Positions 43,413 through 52,487 of a DNA stretch of 64,000 nt are shown piece after piece. The first letter of the stretch is position 1. Every line of letters begins with the position of its first letter. The position numbers were made by a program, and so were the translations under genes. Origin of the DNA: Saccharomyces mikatae IFO 1815 (Eukaryota; Ascomycota; Saccharomycetes; Saccharomycetales; Saccharomycetaceae). The DNA lies in NCBI RefSeq assembly GCF_947241705.1, contig NC_079259.1, positions 186,001 to 250,000 of the forward strand, in the 5' to 3' direction. A model generated the notes under the pieces. That model was given only the letters and a program-made list of their open reading frames with translations. It ran no database searches and was not told where the DNA came from.

Positions 43413-45785
43413 ATGGATTTGTTTATTGAAAGAAAAATAAACAGTTTATTACATTTTTTATTTGGGTCCCGACAGGATTTTTTGAAGAGTTTTGAGATTT
43501 GGAATAACAATAATAACAATTTATCGATTTATTTATTAATTTTTGGTGTAGTCGTATTTTTCTATAAAAAACCAGATCATTTGAACTACGTTGTTGAGAG
43601 CATCAGGGAAATGACAACAAACTTTAGAAATAATAACAGTCTTAGTCGTTGGTTGCCCAGGAGTAAGTTCACCCACTTGGACGAAGAAATCTTGAAAAGA
43701 GGCGGCTTCATTGCCGGTTTAGTTAATGATGGTAATACTTGTTTTATGAATTCCGTTTTACAGTCATTAGCATCGTCCAAAGAACTGATGGAATTCTTGG
43801 ATAATAATGTCATCAAAACATATGAGGAGATGGAACAAAACGAACACAATAAGGAAGAGAGCGAGCATGAACCTGAACAAGGTGAATATAACAACAAAAA
43901 GAACTCCAACAGGAGTGGCAAAGTTTATGGTAAACATAAGAAGAAGTTGAACAGGAAGCTAAGTTCTAAAGAGGAAGAAAGAGAAAATCAAGAGCCAGAT
44001 ATCACATTCAGTACCGCTTTAAGAGACCTACTTGCTGCTTTGAATGATAAGTACTATAGAGACAAACCTTATTTCAAGACCAATAGTTTATTGAAATCAA
44101 TGTCTAAGTCTCCTAGAAAGAATATACTTCTCGGTTATGATCAGGAAGACGCACAAGAATTCTTCCAAAATATTTTAGCTGAACTGGAGAGTAACGTCAA
44201 ATCGTTGAATACTGAAAAACTAGATTCTACACCCATTGCAAAATCCAACTTACCTGAGGATGCTTTAGTGGGCCAACAAAATCTTGGCGAGGTTGGAACA
44301 GTTTATATTCCAACTGAACAAATTGATCCTAATTCTATCTTACATGACAAGTCAATCCAAAATTTGACACCTTTCAGATTAATGACTCCTTTGGACGGCA
44401 TCACCGCAGAAAGAATTGGTTGTTTACAGTGTGGTGAGAACGGTGGCATAAGATATTCCGTATTCTCAGGATTGAGTTTAAATTTACCAAACGAAAACAT
44501 CGGTTCCACTTTAAAACTATCTCAGTTGTTAAGCGACTGGAGTAAACCTGAAATTATTGAAGGCGTGGAGTGTAATCGTTGTGCTCTCACTGCAGCACAC
44601 TCTCATTTAATGGAACAGTTGGATCAGTTTCAAAAAAAACCTGAGGGTTCAATTCCAGAAAAATTGATGAACGCTGTTAAAGATAGAGTGCAACAAATCC
44701 AAGAAGTCCTTGCTAAACCAGTTATTGACGACGAAGATTACAAGAAGTTGCATACAGCAAATATGGTTCGTAAATGTTCTAAATCTAAACAAATTTTGAT
44801 ATCAAGACCCCCACCATTGTTATCCATTCATATCAATAGATCAGTATTCGATCCAAGAACTTATATGATCAGAAAAAATAACTCGAAAGTATTATTCAAA
44901 TCAAGGTTGAACCTTGCCCCATGGTGTTGCGATATTGACGAGATCAATTTGGATGCTCGTTTGCCAATGTCAAAAAAGGAAAAAACAGTACAACAAGACT
45001 CAAGCGAGGATGAAAACATAGGCGGCGAATATTACACTAAATTACATGAACGCTTTGAACAGGAATTTGAAGACAGCGAAGAAGAGAGAGATTACAATGA
45101 CGGAGAAGAAAATTATACATCTCATTACAGCCATAGCAAAAATAATAATAACTATGACCCATTAAACGGTGAAGCCGATGATTTGACATCCGATGATGAG
45201 GATGAACACATTGAAGAAACAGATGCCTTAGGGAACACCATCAGAAAAAGGATCACAGAGAATACCAATGATGAAAACGATTATGTAAAGGATGATGAAA
45301 AAGAATTGCACAACATCGACAGCGTTAACATTGATGAACCAAAAGTTAATGTTGAAGATCAACTAGAAACATCATCTGATGAGGAAGATGTTATACCAGC
45401 TCCGCCTATCAATTATACTAGGTCATTTTCTACAGTCCCAGCTACTCCCCTGACGTATTCTCTGCGCTCAGTCATTGTTCATTATGGTACCCATAATTAT
45501 GGTCATTATATTGCATTTAGAAAATACAGGGGTTGTTGGTGGAGAATATCTGATGAGACAGTGTATGTCGTAGACGAGGCCGAAGTTCTCTCAACACCTG
45601 GTGTTTTCATGTTATTTTACGAATATGACTACGATGAGGAAACAGGGCAGATGAAGGATGATTTGGAACTCATTCCATCAAATAATAAAGAAGAAGAAGA
45701 AGAAGAAGAAGAAGAAGAAGAAGAAAAAGAAGAAAAAGAAGATGTTGCTGAACAGAATGAAGCTCAAGAGGACAAGAGATCATAG
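43413..45785 (+). CDS. UBP1: UBP1, ubiquitin-specific protease
   Basis: A 790-residue USP-type deubiquitinase. A hydrophobic segment at residues 37-50 (LSIYLLIFGVVVFF) anchors the membrane form; a soluble isoform has been described in S. cerevisiae, and M67 (MTTNFRNNN) is a plausible internal start for it. The catalytic Cys is C110 in GLVNDGNTCFMNS. The His box is YGTHNYGHYIAFRKY, with WWRISDETV completing the core. Two CxxC pairs (CLQCGENG, CNRCALTA) look zinc-binding. Long acidic inserts interrupt the fold. It is shorter than the 809-residue S. cerevisiae protein mainly at the C-terminus, which here is a Glu run encoded by a GAA repeat. ATG at 43413. Confidence 0.95.
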   Translation: MDLFIERKINSLLHFLFGSRQDFLKSFEIWNNNNNNLSIYLLIFGVVVFFYKKPDHLNYVVESIREMTTNFRNNNSLSRWLPRSKFTHLDEEILKRGGFIAGLVNDGNTCFMNSVLQSLASSKELMEFLDNNVIKTYEEMEQNEHNKEESEHEPEQGEYNNKKNSNRSGKVYGKHKKKLNRKLSSKEEERENQEPDITFSTALRDLLAALNDKYYRDKPYFKTNSLLKSMSKSPRKNILLGYDQEDAQEFFQNILAELESNVKSLNTEKLDSTPIAKSNLPEDALVGQQNLGEVGTVYIPTEQIDPNSILHDKSIQNLTPFRLMTPLDGITAERIGCLQCGENGGIRYSVFSGLSLNLPNENIGSTLKLSQLLSDWSKPEIIEGVECNRCALTAAHSHLMEQLDQFQKKPEGSIPEKLMNAVKDRVQQIQEVLAKPVIDDEDYKKLHTANMVRKCSKSKQILISRPPPLLSIHINRSVFDPRTYMIRKNNSKVLFKSRLNLAPWCCDIDEINLDARLPMSKKEKTVQQDSSEDENIGGEYYTKLHERFEQEFEDSEEERDYNDGEENYTSHYSHSKNNNNYDPLNGEADDLTSDDEDEHIEETDALGNTIRKRITENTNDENDYVKDDEKELHNIDSVNIDEPKVNVEDQLETSSDEEDVIPAPPINYTRSFSTVPATPLTYSLRSVIVHYGTHNYGHYIAFRKYRGCWWRISDETVYVVDEAEVLSTPGVFMLFYEYDYDEETGQMKDDLELIPSNNKEEEEEEEEEEEEKEEKEDVAEQNEAQEDKRS
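45688..45735 (+). repeat. GAA trinucleotide tract at the UBP1 C-terminus
   Basis: About twelve uninterrupted GAA units followed by mixed GAA/AAA codons encode the poly-Glu/Lys tail (EEEEEE to KEEKEDV). It lies in frame with UBP1, after the catalytic domain. Such tracts expand and contract by slippage and probably explain part of the length difference from other species. Confidence 0.9.
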
Positions 45786-45967
45786 AGAGTTTTCTGGTAA
45801 AGATGTAAAATAAGTTATAAATACGATATCCGTAATTGTGTAAATAACAAAATTATAAAGGAGACTGAGAATAGAATATTTTATCAATTCTTTGAATCTT
45901 TTACCTACCTTATAATCACATATCTCGATCGTTCTCGTACGACGAACTTCGGGAACCATCTTTGCTA

Positions 45968-46417
45968 TCATACAAATCCTTCGTAGGCTTCATTTTTCTT
46001 ACCATCGTACTTCTTCAGCTTTTCCTCTTCTTCCCTCCGTTCCTCTAATTCATCCTCATTGATCAGATCATTGATATCGAAATCGAAATCATTAGGATCT
46101 TTGTTGTATTGACCAATTACACGTCTTTTTAGACCTGTTTTAGAATCGATTTCAAATTTTCTAGATGCTGAAGACGCATGAGCACGGTCATCACCTAAAC
46201 TATCGTCCCTATCTTTTAGATCGAATTTTAACACGTTGGTGTGATTAAGCTTTTTTTTGATGTATTCCCTCTTACCGTACTTGCCAGTTGTAGATGGTTT
46301 TGATGCCGACGAACTTGGTTTAGCTAATTTGAACGTGCCAATACCGGAAAACAAAGGTAATAATGCAATAAAAACTAGCACAATAATGAGAAGAACAAAA
46401 TAACCATATAAATGCAT
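45968..46417 (-). CDS. EXP1: EXP1 (YDL121C), ER protein linked to Pma1 export
   Basis: A 149-residue protein with one membrane segment at residues 5-25 (GYFVLLIIVLVFIALLPLFS) and a cytosolic tail. The tail carries basic (KYGKREYIKKKLN) and acidic (DFDINDLINEDELEERREEE) patches. It is syntenic and equal in length to S. cerevisiae YDL121C, reported as an ER cargo receptor or export factor for the plasma-membrane H+-ATPase Pma1. The tail segment KFEIDSKTGLKRRVIGQYN is nearly unchanged and likely the functional part. ATG at 46417-46415. The gene name and role come from memory of the yeast literature. Confidence 0.85.
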   Translation of the reverse strand: MHLYGYFVLLIIVLVFIALLPLFSGIGTFKLAKPSSSASKPSTTGKYGKREYIKKKLNHTNVLKFDLKDRDDSLGDDRAHASSASRKFEIDSKTGLKRRVIGQYNKDPNDFDFDINDLINEDELEERREEEEKLKKYDGKKNEAYEGFV

Positions 46418-46748
46418 GTCTTGAAATCTATTGATTTGGTTGCAGGGGAATTATTAACGAATCGGACATTCTTTTCTATCAAATGTAGATCTTGGGTACT
46501 TAATTTAGAGACAACTCATCGCACTTGTCAAATTCCTACAAACCGTACATAATGATTATGTTTTAAAAGTTAAATAAAGGCTGTACAGTCTTATTAAGTA
46601 CGAGAGATTATTAGCAGAGAATAATCACTTTGAGTTGCATCTTCGGTCGAACAATTTTAGTCGGTATCACTTATAATTTATTTTATACAACTCAGTACTA
46701 GAAGGGGAGCATCACAAATAAAACTAAGTGAGGATATATTGTGTAGCA
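46418..46748. other. EXP1/YFH1 divergent promoter
   Basis: A 331-bp divergent spacer. No Abf1, Reb1, Rap1 or Aft1 (iron) site is apparent to me. TATA-like sequence TTATAATTTATTTTATAC sits about 60-80 bp before YFH1. Confidence 0.4.
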
Positions 46749-47270
46749 ATGATCAGGCGTTCTCTAAAAAGTATAGCTCGATTCAGCTCTGTACTGGGCA
46801 GAAGATCGATGATAACAGCAGCGCGAAAACATATCAGATTATATCCAGCTGTGACAAATAACATGAGTCATACCGTAAATATTATTCAAAAGAGATTTGT
46901 AGAATCCTCCACAGATGGGCAAGTGGTCCCTCAAGAAGTGTTAAACTTACCGCTTGAAAAGTACCACGAGGAAGCAGACGACTACCTAGACAATTTACTA
47001 GATAGCCTGGAAGAACTGAGTGAGGCTCATCCAGATTGCATACCCGACGTAGAGCTGAGCCACGGAGTAATGACACTAGAAGTTCCAGCCTTCGGGACAT
47101 ATGTAATAAACAAACAACCACCTAATAAGCAAATTTGGTTGGCATCTCCACTGTCTGGGCCTAACAGATTTGATCTTTTAAATGGGGAGTGGGTTTCGCT
47201 AAGAAATGGTAAAAATCTAACAGATATACTTACTGAGGAAGTTGAGAAAGCTATTGCAAAAAGCCAGTAG
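46749..47270 (+). CDS. YFH1: YFH1, mitochondrial frataxin
   Basis: A 173-residue frataxin of the mitochondrial matrix, which promotes sulfur transfer in iron-sulfur cluster assembly on Isu1 with Nfs1 and Isd11. The first 50 residues are a basic presequence (MIRRSLKSIARFSSVLGRRS) that has diverged strongly from S. cerevisiae. Mature sequence begins near VESSTDGQVVPQEVLNLP. The acidic helix EEADDYLDNLLDSLEEL (iron and Isu1 contact) is intact, as are the sheet residues NKQPPNKQIWLASPLSGPNR. The start is the ATG at 46749; seven codons further upstream the frame begins only with GTG. Divergent from EXP1, convergent with HEM25. Confidence 0.97.
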   Translation: MIRRSLKSIARFSSVLGRRSMITAARKHIRLYPAVTNNMSHTVNIIQKRFVESSTDGQVVPQEVLNLPLEKYHEEADDYLDNLLDSLEELSEAHPDCIPDVELSHGVMTLEVPAFGTYVINKQPPNKQIWLASPLSGPNRFDLLNGEWVSLRNGKNLTDILTEEVEKAIAKSQ

Positions 47271-47592
47271 GAGCGATTTCTCAACTTTTTACATTTATTT
47301 AACACTTGTAAAAATGCATTGGTTCCATTTCCATAGTCAGTGTCTCCCTTCCTTGTTATTTATTTGATTATATTTATATATTTATAAATATATATAAATA
47401 TACATACATATACATACATAGGAACATATATATATGTACCTGTGTGTTTGTTTATGTGCGTGCGTGTGTCAGAGTTTGGATGTATATGAGTCTAAACAGC
47501 AGCTTAGCTCTATAGTAGATACCACAGAAGGTTCCTTGTGTAGATTTCATTCAAATAACGCGAGAGCAGAATTAAATATAAACGTCTTTTTT
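47271..47592. terminator. YFH1/HEM25 convergent 3' region with repeated efficiency elements
   Basis: Between the two stops, 47355-47470 is a dense AT/CA repeat: TATATATTTATAAATATATA, then TACATACATATACATACATA, then a perfect palindrome ACATATATATATGT (47424-47437) and a TG-rich stretch. TATATA, TACATA and TATGTA are the known yeast polyadenylation efficiency elements (UAYRUA), and the palindromic layout gives them on both strands. This suits a bidirectional terminator for convergent genes. Confidence 0.65.
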
Positions 47593-48516
47593 TCACATGA
47601 ATCTTTTAACCAACTCTTCATAAATACCCCATGCAATACCGGCACTCAAGGCCTTTCTTGTCAATCTCATACTCAACCCACTAAATAGCTTCAAAAAATT
47701 TTCATTTTTAACAATAGATGTAAATGTTTTGAAGAAATTAGTGAATTTTGATGGTTCTAGTTGCATTCTCGTCTTTATAGTGTCGAACGGTGCTGTTACC
47801 GTGGTGGCTAGACTAGCAGATAATACTGCGCTCGTTGTGTTTATTGTTGTGGAAGTATAAGTTGTAAATTCCCCTTCAAGATTATAGTGTATAAATCTAG
47901 TGGGTAAAATCATGGGAAGCAACTGTTTCGATTTTTCATATAGTAGTACGTACAAGCCAGCATAGGGAGCATCTCTTAAACAGGTAGCACCAAACCCTCT
48001 GAAAAACCCAAAGAGCCCTTCTTTCGTGTATATGTGGGTGATTGCTTCATTTAAGCTGCGGTAGTTGTACAGAGTAGACTCATAGCGGACCTTAATGACA
48101 GTAATCGGCATGGTTATATAGCCCACTAGGCCTCTTGCAAATGCACCTGTTAATAGGTTTTCATACATTGTTAACTGTGGTAAGCTGCTACTCTTGTTAT
48201 ATACAACATTTGAATTATTTCCTAACGAAGATATGCTATGTTTGTTCTTTGCCAAAGATGACCGCATAATATTCAAGCATGATAAATACAAAGCACTACC
48301 TATCGACGTTCGTAATGCTGATGGTAAAGTCCCTCTCCATAACTGTAGGGGGTTGTCTATCTCCTTTAAATTCTTCCATAATGTAGCCTTCTTGTCTTGT
48401 TGAATTCTCGTCTTCAAAAGATCTAATGGTTGCAATGCCACGGCAGATGTTAACCCACCAAGGAAGCCCCCAATTAAATGGGATGAATTTCTTGACTTGC
48501 TTGCTTGTTCAGGCAT
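47593..48516 (-). CDS. HEM25: HEM25, mitochondrial glycine carrier
   Basis: A 307-residue mitochondrial carrier family protein (SLC25A38 type). It imports glycine for 5-aminolevulinate synthesis, the first step of heme synthesis. The three repeats each show the Px[DE]xx[KR] signature: PLDLLKTRIQ, PITVIKVRYE (with Thr in place of the acidic residue) and PFDTIKTRMQ. They pair into six membrane helices. The GGFLGGLTSAVALQ start is typical of the first helix. Length equals that of S. cerevisiae. ATG at 48516-48514. It lies beside YFH1, another mitochondrial iron/heme gene, but with separate promoters. Confidence 0.95.
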   Translation of the reverse strand: MPEQASKSRNSSHLIGGFLGGLTSAVALQPLDLLKTRIQQDKKATLWKNLKEIDNPLQLWRGTLPSALRTSIGSALYLSCLNIMRSSLAKNKHSISSLGNNSNVVYNKSSSLPQLTMYENLLTGAFARGLVGYITMPITVIKVRYESTLYNYRSLNEAITHIYTKEGLFGFFRGFGATCLRDAPYAGLYVLLYEKSKQLLPMILPTRFIHYNLEGEFTTYTSTTINTTSAVLSASLATTVTAPFDTIKTRMQLEPSKFTNFFKTFTSIVKNENFLKLFSGLSMRLTRKALSAGIAWGIYEELVKRFM

Positions 48517-49501
48517 GTAAACTGCTTCACAATTTGTGTACCTTTAAGTGATTACCGCTACGCTCTCTGTATTCAACTTATGCCTTTCCCTTCAATGACC
48601 CCTCGTGAGATTTGAATCCGGAATGGAAGCCATATAAATCCTTGATTTTAGAATTTCAAACCCAAATTTTTATTCTCACCTTTCTCTCAAACATTTAAAA
48701 ATATAAGCAACTTACAAAATAACAAGAGTATTATTACCAGTGAACTTCACAGGCTCTTCTTAACATTTAAGATATTAGTAAATTTTCAAAAAAACAATCA
48801 ATCGTCGCAGACGTAGGAGATTCAGCAAGGTCCAAGAAGTAAACGGTACGAATTCGCTGCGGCCAAAACAAAACACTATATTTTAATGTTAGCCTCAATT
48901 ACAGAGTAGTTTCCTTGTAGTGTCATCAGTAAATACCAGAACTGCTTCAACGTTCTAAGGTTTTCACTTTTTCTTAATATTCGCTGAAAATGGTGCCTGT
49001 TAGGGCGCGATAGAAAGAAAAAATTCTCGAATGGCTGGTTTGGTGACAACTGAGCTGATCTGAAAAGGATGGCGAGATCAAGCTTGGCAGTCTGTATGCT
49101 TGTTTCAACTATTTAAAATAAGGACTATAAAGAAAGATCATTTCAATTACTACTTGCTCAATTAGTGGATACCGAACATCAAAAAATCAGAGACAACACC
49201 AGAATAAACGGAACTTCATCTGCATAGCTTAATAATAATAGTTTTTTTTGCTCTATTACTGTAACTCATTTTTTTTCCCCAATTTCACTTCATCCTTAAT
49301 ACTTCTACACATCAATCGTCTGCAGAAAGCGTACACTGCTTTTTCGATATTTTTAATACTATCCTTTTCTCCTTATTAAAACACATTACATTCATTTTAC
49401 TGCATTTTATTATAATTTGAAAACTTAAATTCAACCTCGAGAACTATAACTGTGACGTTGAATTCATCTATATCTACCGTATTATATATAAATTTGCATG
49501 A
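48517..49501. other. HEM25/CYK3 divergent spacer
   Basis: A 985-bp divergent spacer, among the longest in the window. It is AT-rich with T runs near 49243-49275. I found no full consensus for the general factors and no credible gene. Confidence 0.45.
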
Positions 49502-52165
49502 ATGGCTACGGATGTGACAACTTTGAAAGCACCATTTAAGGTGAAGGCCAGATATGGTTGGTCAGGCCAAACCAAGGGCGATTTAGGCTTTTTGGAGGGA
49601 GACATTATGGAAGTCACAAGAATTGCCGGTTCTTGGTTCTATGGCAGGTTATTAAGAAACAAAAAGTGTTCCGGATATTTCCCTCATAACTTCGTCATAC
49701 TCTTAGAGGAAAGATTGAACTCTAGCACTTCATCCGAGAATGGTGAGCAACCCTCAAAAATTTCAGAAAGTTTGGAAAAGTCTAATAGAGTTGTAATACC
49801 GCCTGTACCATCCAGATATTCGGGTGAGAAACAAAGAGCTAAGAAGAAGCTATCTTCATCAATGCCCAGCTCACCCAAGAAGCCAGCTGATTCTCTGACG
49901 AGGGCCAGAAAGGCAAGATCAAAAGAACTAATTAATGAAAAGAACATTTACAATACCCAATCCCCTCGCTATCACAATAACTCGGCGCCAAACTTACCTT
50001 TAACCAACCATACCAAGCACATGGTACGCAACTTTGAAGAGTCCATGAATAATCCGTTACCACCTCTACCTCCATTACCGGATTTGGACAATATGAGAAG
50101 AATGGATAAAAGGGCACCAAAGAAATCATATTCTGCGAACGATCTAAGTTTAGCACGTTCTTCTAGAGAATACAACTATTACAAAGATAACCAAAAGTTC
50201 TATGATGGTTTTATCCCAGAAACGAGGTCCTCTTTGGAGGAGGACTCGATCTCAACAGGCCTATTTTCAAATTCTCAGTACTTGGATGATTCTGCTTGCA
50301 GCAGTGAAAACAGTTTTGCCTTAATGAGTGATTTTAGTGCCACCAGTGCTGGAAGTTTTGCAAGACACAAGTATGCACAATCATTCTCCGATTCATTGAA
50401 GAGATCTCAGCATACAAATAGCACTGCAAAAAAAATTGAAGATCCGCAGACTTTCAATGATTCAAGTTCGAATTCAAAAAATGGAAAAATGGGCGATATC
50501 CTCAGGAAAATAATCATTCCAAAGAGAAATGTAAATAACTCTTCAAGCTCAGTATCCTCACCAAAATCTCCAAATGCATACCCCAAGCTACCAGATATTC
50601 AGAATCTGAATTTGTCTTCAACACCTGATGAAGCTCGCGACTGGATTGCTGTAAAATGCCATTTAAACAGAGCAAGAACTCTTACCAAGTATGAGAAGCA
50701 TCCGAGGTATATGAGAGCCCTCGAAGAAAACCGAGACTTGGTTTTACATCCTCAAGATTCGATTTATAATGGGTTGAATACAAATGAAGTTAAAGGCACT
50801 ACAAAGTTCGGTTCGATTGATGTGGAACTGGCCGAATTGAACATAGAATACATTGATAAGATGACTTGGAAACGATGTATCAAAGATGGTACTATGACAT
50901 TGGACACCTGGGCTCAAACCACTTTTTCGGCGAGATATTCAACTGTTTTGGAAAAATTAAGAGGCATGTACATATTTTGTACAGAGATGTTTGCTCTGAC
51001 CGATGACAACGGATCATCAGATTTTTCTACAGAGCCTAAAAATTTAGGAAAAATACTATTTAGAAAGCATTGTACACCATATGAATTGACATGGCTTTTC
51101 AAGAAATTAGCGAACGCGTTAGGTATTACCTGCGAAATTGTCATAGGTTTCCTGAAGACACCTAGTGCAGTAAATTGGGAATTTAAATACAACCATTGCT
51201 GGTTACGAATACTGGTTAACAGAGAATGGAGATTCATTGACGTTATACTGGGTAACGTAACTAATCCAATTCATGAATTTGTCAATAACAGGAAGATCAA
51301 GAAAGCTGAAAACAGTTATTTCTTAATGGCACCATTAGAAATGATATACACACATATACCACCTAGAGAATTTGAACAGCATATAGTTCCAAGTATTGAC
51401 CAATTATCTGCGCTATACCTGCCATTAGTCTTTCCGTCGTTCTTCAAAAATGAGTTGAAGCTATACAAATTTAGCACTGCACTATCATTTCTAGAGGATT
51501 CTGAAGTCTATGAGTGCTCACTAGAAATTCCTAATGATGTTGAGGTGTTTACTTCTGTAGTCATTCCAACAGATAATGAGGAAGTTTCGAATGCTTATAG
51601 GAATATGGAATTAACTCTAACTCAAATCAAAAAGCAAAAGGCGGAATCCGGTAGAAGAATAGCTCTCATTAAAGCAGTTCTACCACCCAATGTAAGTAAA
51701 GGTTCATTATACATACATTCTGGTGTTAGAGGTACACAGACGAGCATTGCTAATATTCATCCACTGTCCATGATGGTCCCATTAAGACATAAGGGAAGTA
51801 ATATGAAGTATGAATTTGTGGTCAAGATACCATCAGAAAGTGTCCAGAAGATAGAACTATACATTGTTGAACCACAAAGTAGGTATTTATTTTTCGGCAA
51901 CGAGTACTCATTTGAAGTTATACAAAGTCCTTTTGATGGTATTATATACAACAGTGATGAAGGACCAAACCAAAATCGGAAACAACCAATGGCGATCAAG
52001 TCACCATCAGGAAAAGTTCATGAGCTAGTCAAGAGCGATCCCCACTTCCCCTACGGCACCTGGAAGTTAAACACCAAAATTAAAGAACCTGGCGTGTGGA
52101 GCGCCTTGGTGATTGCTGACTCTGGAATTGGATGGTCTGTTTTTGCTGAATGGTTGTGCGTGTAA
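49502..52165 (+). CDS. CYK3: CYK3, SH3/transglutaminase-like cytokinesis protein
   Basis: An 887-residue bud-neck protein that promotes primary septum formation with Inn1, Hof1 and Chs2. An SH3 domain covers residues 10-70 (KVKARYGWSGQTKGDLGFLE, GYFPHNFVILL). A disordered Pro/Ser-rich region follows, with NPLPPLPPLPDLD as a likely SH3 ligand. The transglutaminase-like domain spans about residues 490-600; RKHCTPYELTWLFKKLANAL, YNHCWLRI and WRFIDVILG align with the Cys-His-Asp places, although the family is generally regarded as non-enzymatic. The C-terminal 250 residues form further beta-rich domains. ATG at 49502; two residues longer than S. cerevisiae. Confidence 0.95.
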   Translation: MATDVTTLKAPFKVKARYGWSGQTKGDLGFLEGDIMEVTRIAGSWFYGRLLRNKKCSGYFPHNFVILLEERLNSSTSSENGEQPSKISESLEKSNRVVIPPVPSRYSGEKQRAKKKLSSSMPSSPKKPADSLTRARKARSKELINEKNIYNTQSPRYHNNSAPNLPLTNHTKHMVRNFEESMNNPLPPLPPLPDLDNMRRMDKRAPKKSYSANDLSLARSSREYNYYKDNQKFYDGFIPETRSSLEEDSISTGLFSNSQYLDDSACSSENSFALMSDFSATSAGSFARHKYAQSFSDSLKRSQHTNSTAKKIEDPQTFNDSSSNSKNGKMGDILRKIIIPKRNVNNSSSSVSSPKSPNAYPKLPDIQNLNLSSTPDEARDWIAVKCHLNRARTLTKYEKHPRYMRALEENRDLVLHPQDSIYNGLNTNEVKGTTKFGSIDVELAELNIEYIDKMTWKRCIKDGTMTLDTWAQTTFSARYSTVLEKLRGMYIFCTEMFALTDDNGSSDFSTEPKNLGKILFRKHCTPYELTWLFKKLANALGITCEIVIGFLKTPSAVNWEFKYNHCWLRILVNREWRFIDVILGNVTNPIHEFVNNRKIKKAENSYFLMAPLEMIYTHIPPREFEQHIVPSIDQLSALYLPLVFPSFFKNELKLYKFSTALSFLEDSEVYECSLEIPNDVEVFTSVVIPTDNEEVSNAYRNMELTLTQIKKQKAESGRRIALIKAVLPPNVSKGSLYIHSGVRGTQTSIANIHPLSMMVPLRHKGSNMKYEFVVKIPSESVQKIELYIVEPQSRYLFFGNEYSFEVIQSPFDGIIYNSDEGPNQNRKQPMAIKSPSGKVHELVKSDPHFPYGTWKLNTKIKEPGVWSALVIADSGIGWSVFAEWLCV

Positions 52166-52487
52166 ACATTTTCCATATCTTTTCTACACGTTCGTAATAA
52201 ACCTCATGCATTACACATTACACACAACCAGGTTGAATATCTGTAATTCTTTTGTAACTAAATAATACTCATCACTAAGTGATTTACCACTGCATTCATC
52301 CAAATCAGCTAAGTTTAGATTCCCGTACTAAATGATATTATAGGTAAAGAAATCATGAAAAATTAATGCGAATGGCCAAGTGCAGGATTTGAATTGTTTA
52401 ACCTAAACTCAGATACAAAAAATTTTGTGCATTTCAAATTGGAAATCAATTGAGTATCGATTCCAATAAACTACATCACCATTTCAA
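52166..52487 (+). promoter_or_regulatory. NUP84 upstream spacer
   Basis: A 322-bp spacer between CYK3 and NUP84. It holds a 13-bp dyad ATCACT-A-AGTGAT at 52271-52283. No known factor site is recognised; the dyad resembles half of an Abf1 site but lacks the ACG part. Confidence 0.35.

Noticed and set aside
47434-47688. 84-codon frame starting MYLCVCLCACVC near the YFH1/HEM25 junction
   Set aside because: The start is a translated TG/CA microsatellite and the rest is antisense to the HEM25 3' end.
48194-48403. Plus-strand frame opposite HEM25, at the place of the dubious S. cerevisiae ORF YDL118W
   Set aside because: It begins with TTG rather than ATG, lies wholly antisense to HEM25 and is shorter than the dubious ORF, so the supposed gene is not conserved.
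48600-48640. Reverse-strand GATTCAAATC resembling a tRNA T loop
   Set aside because: Flanking bases do not pair into a T stem, and no anticodon or acceptor stem can be drawn.
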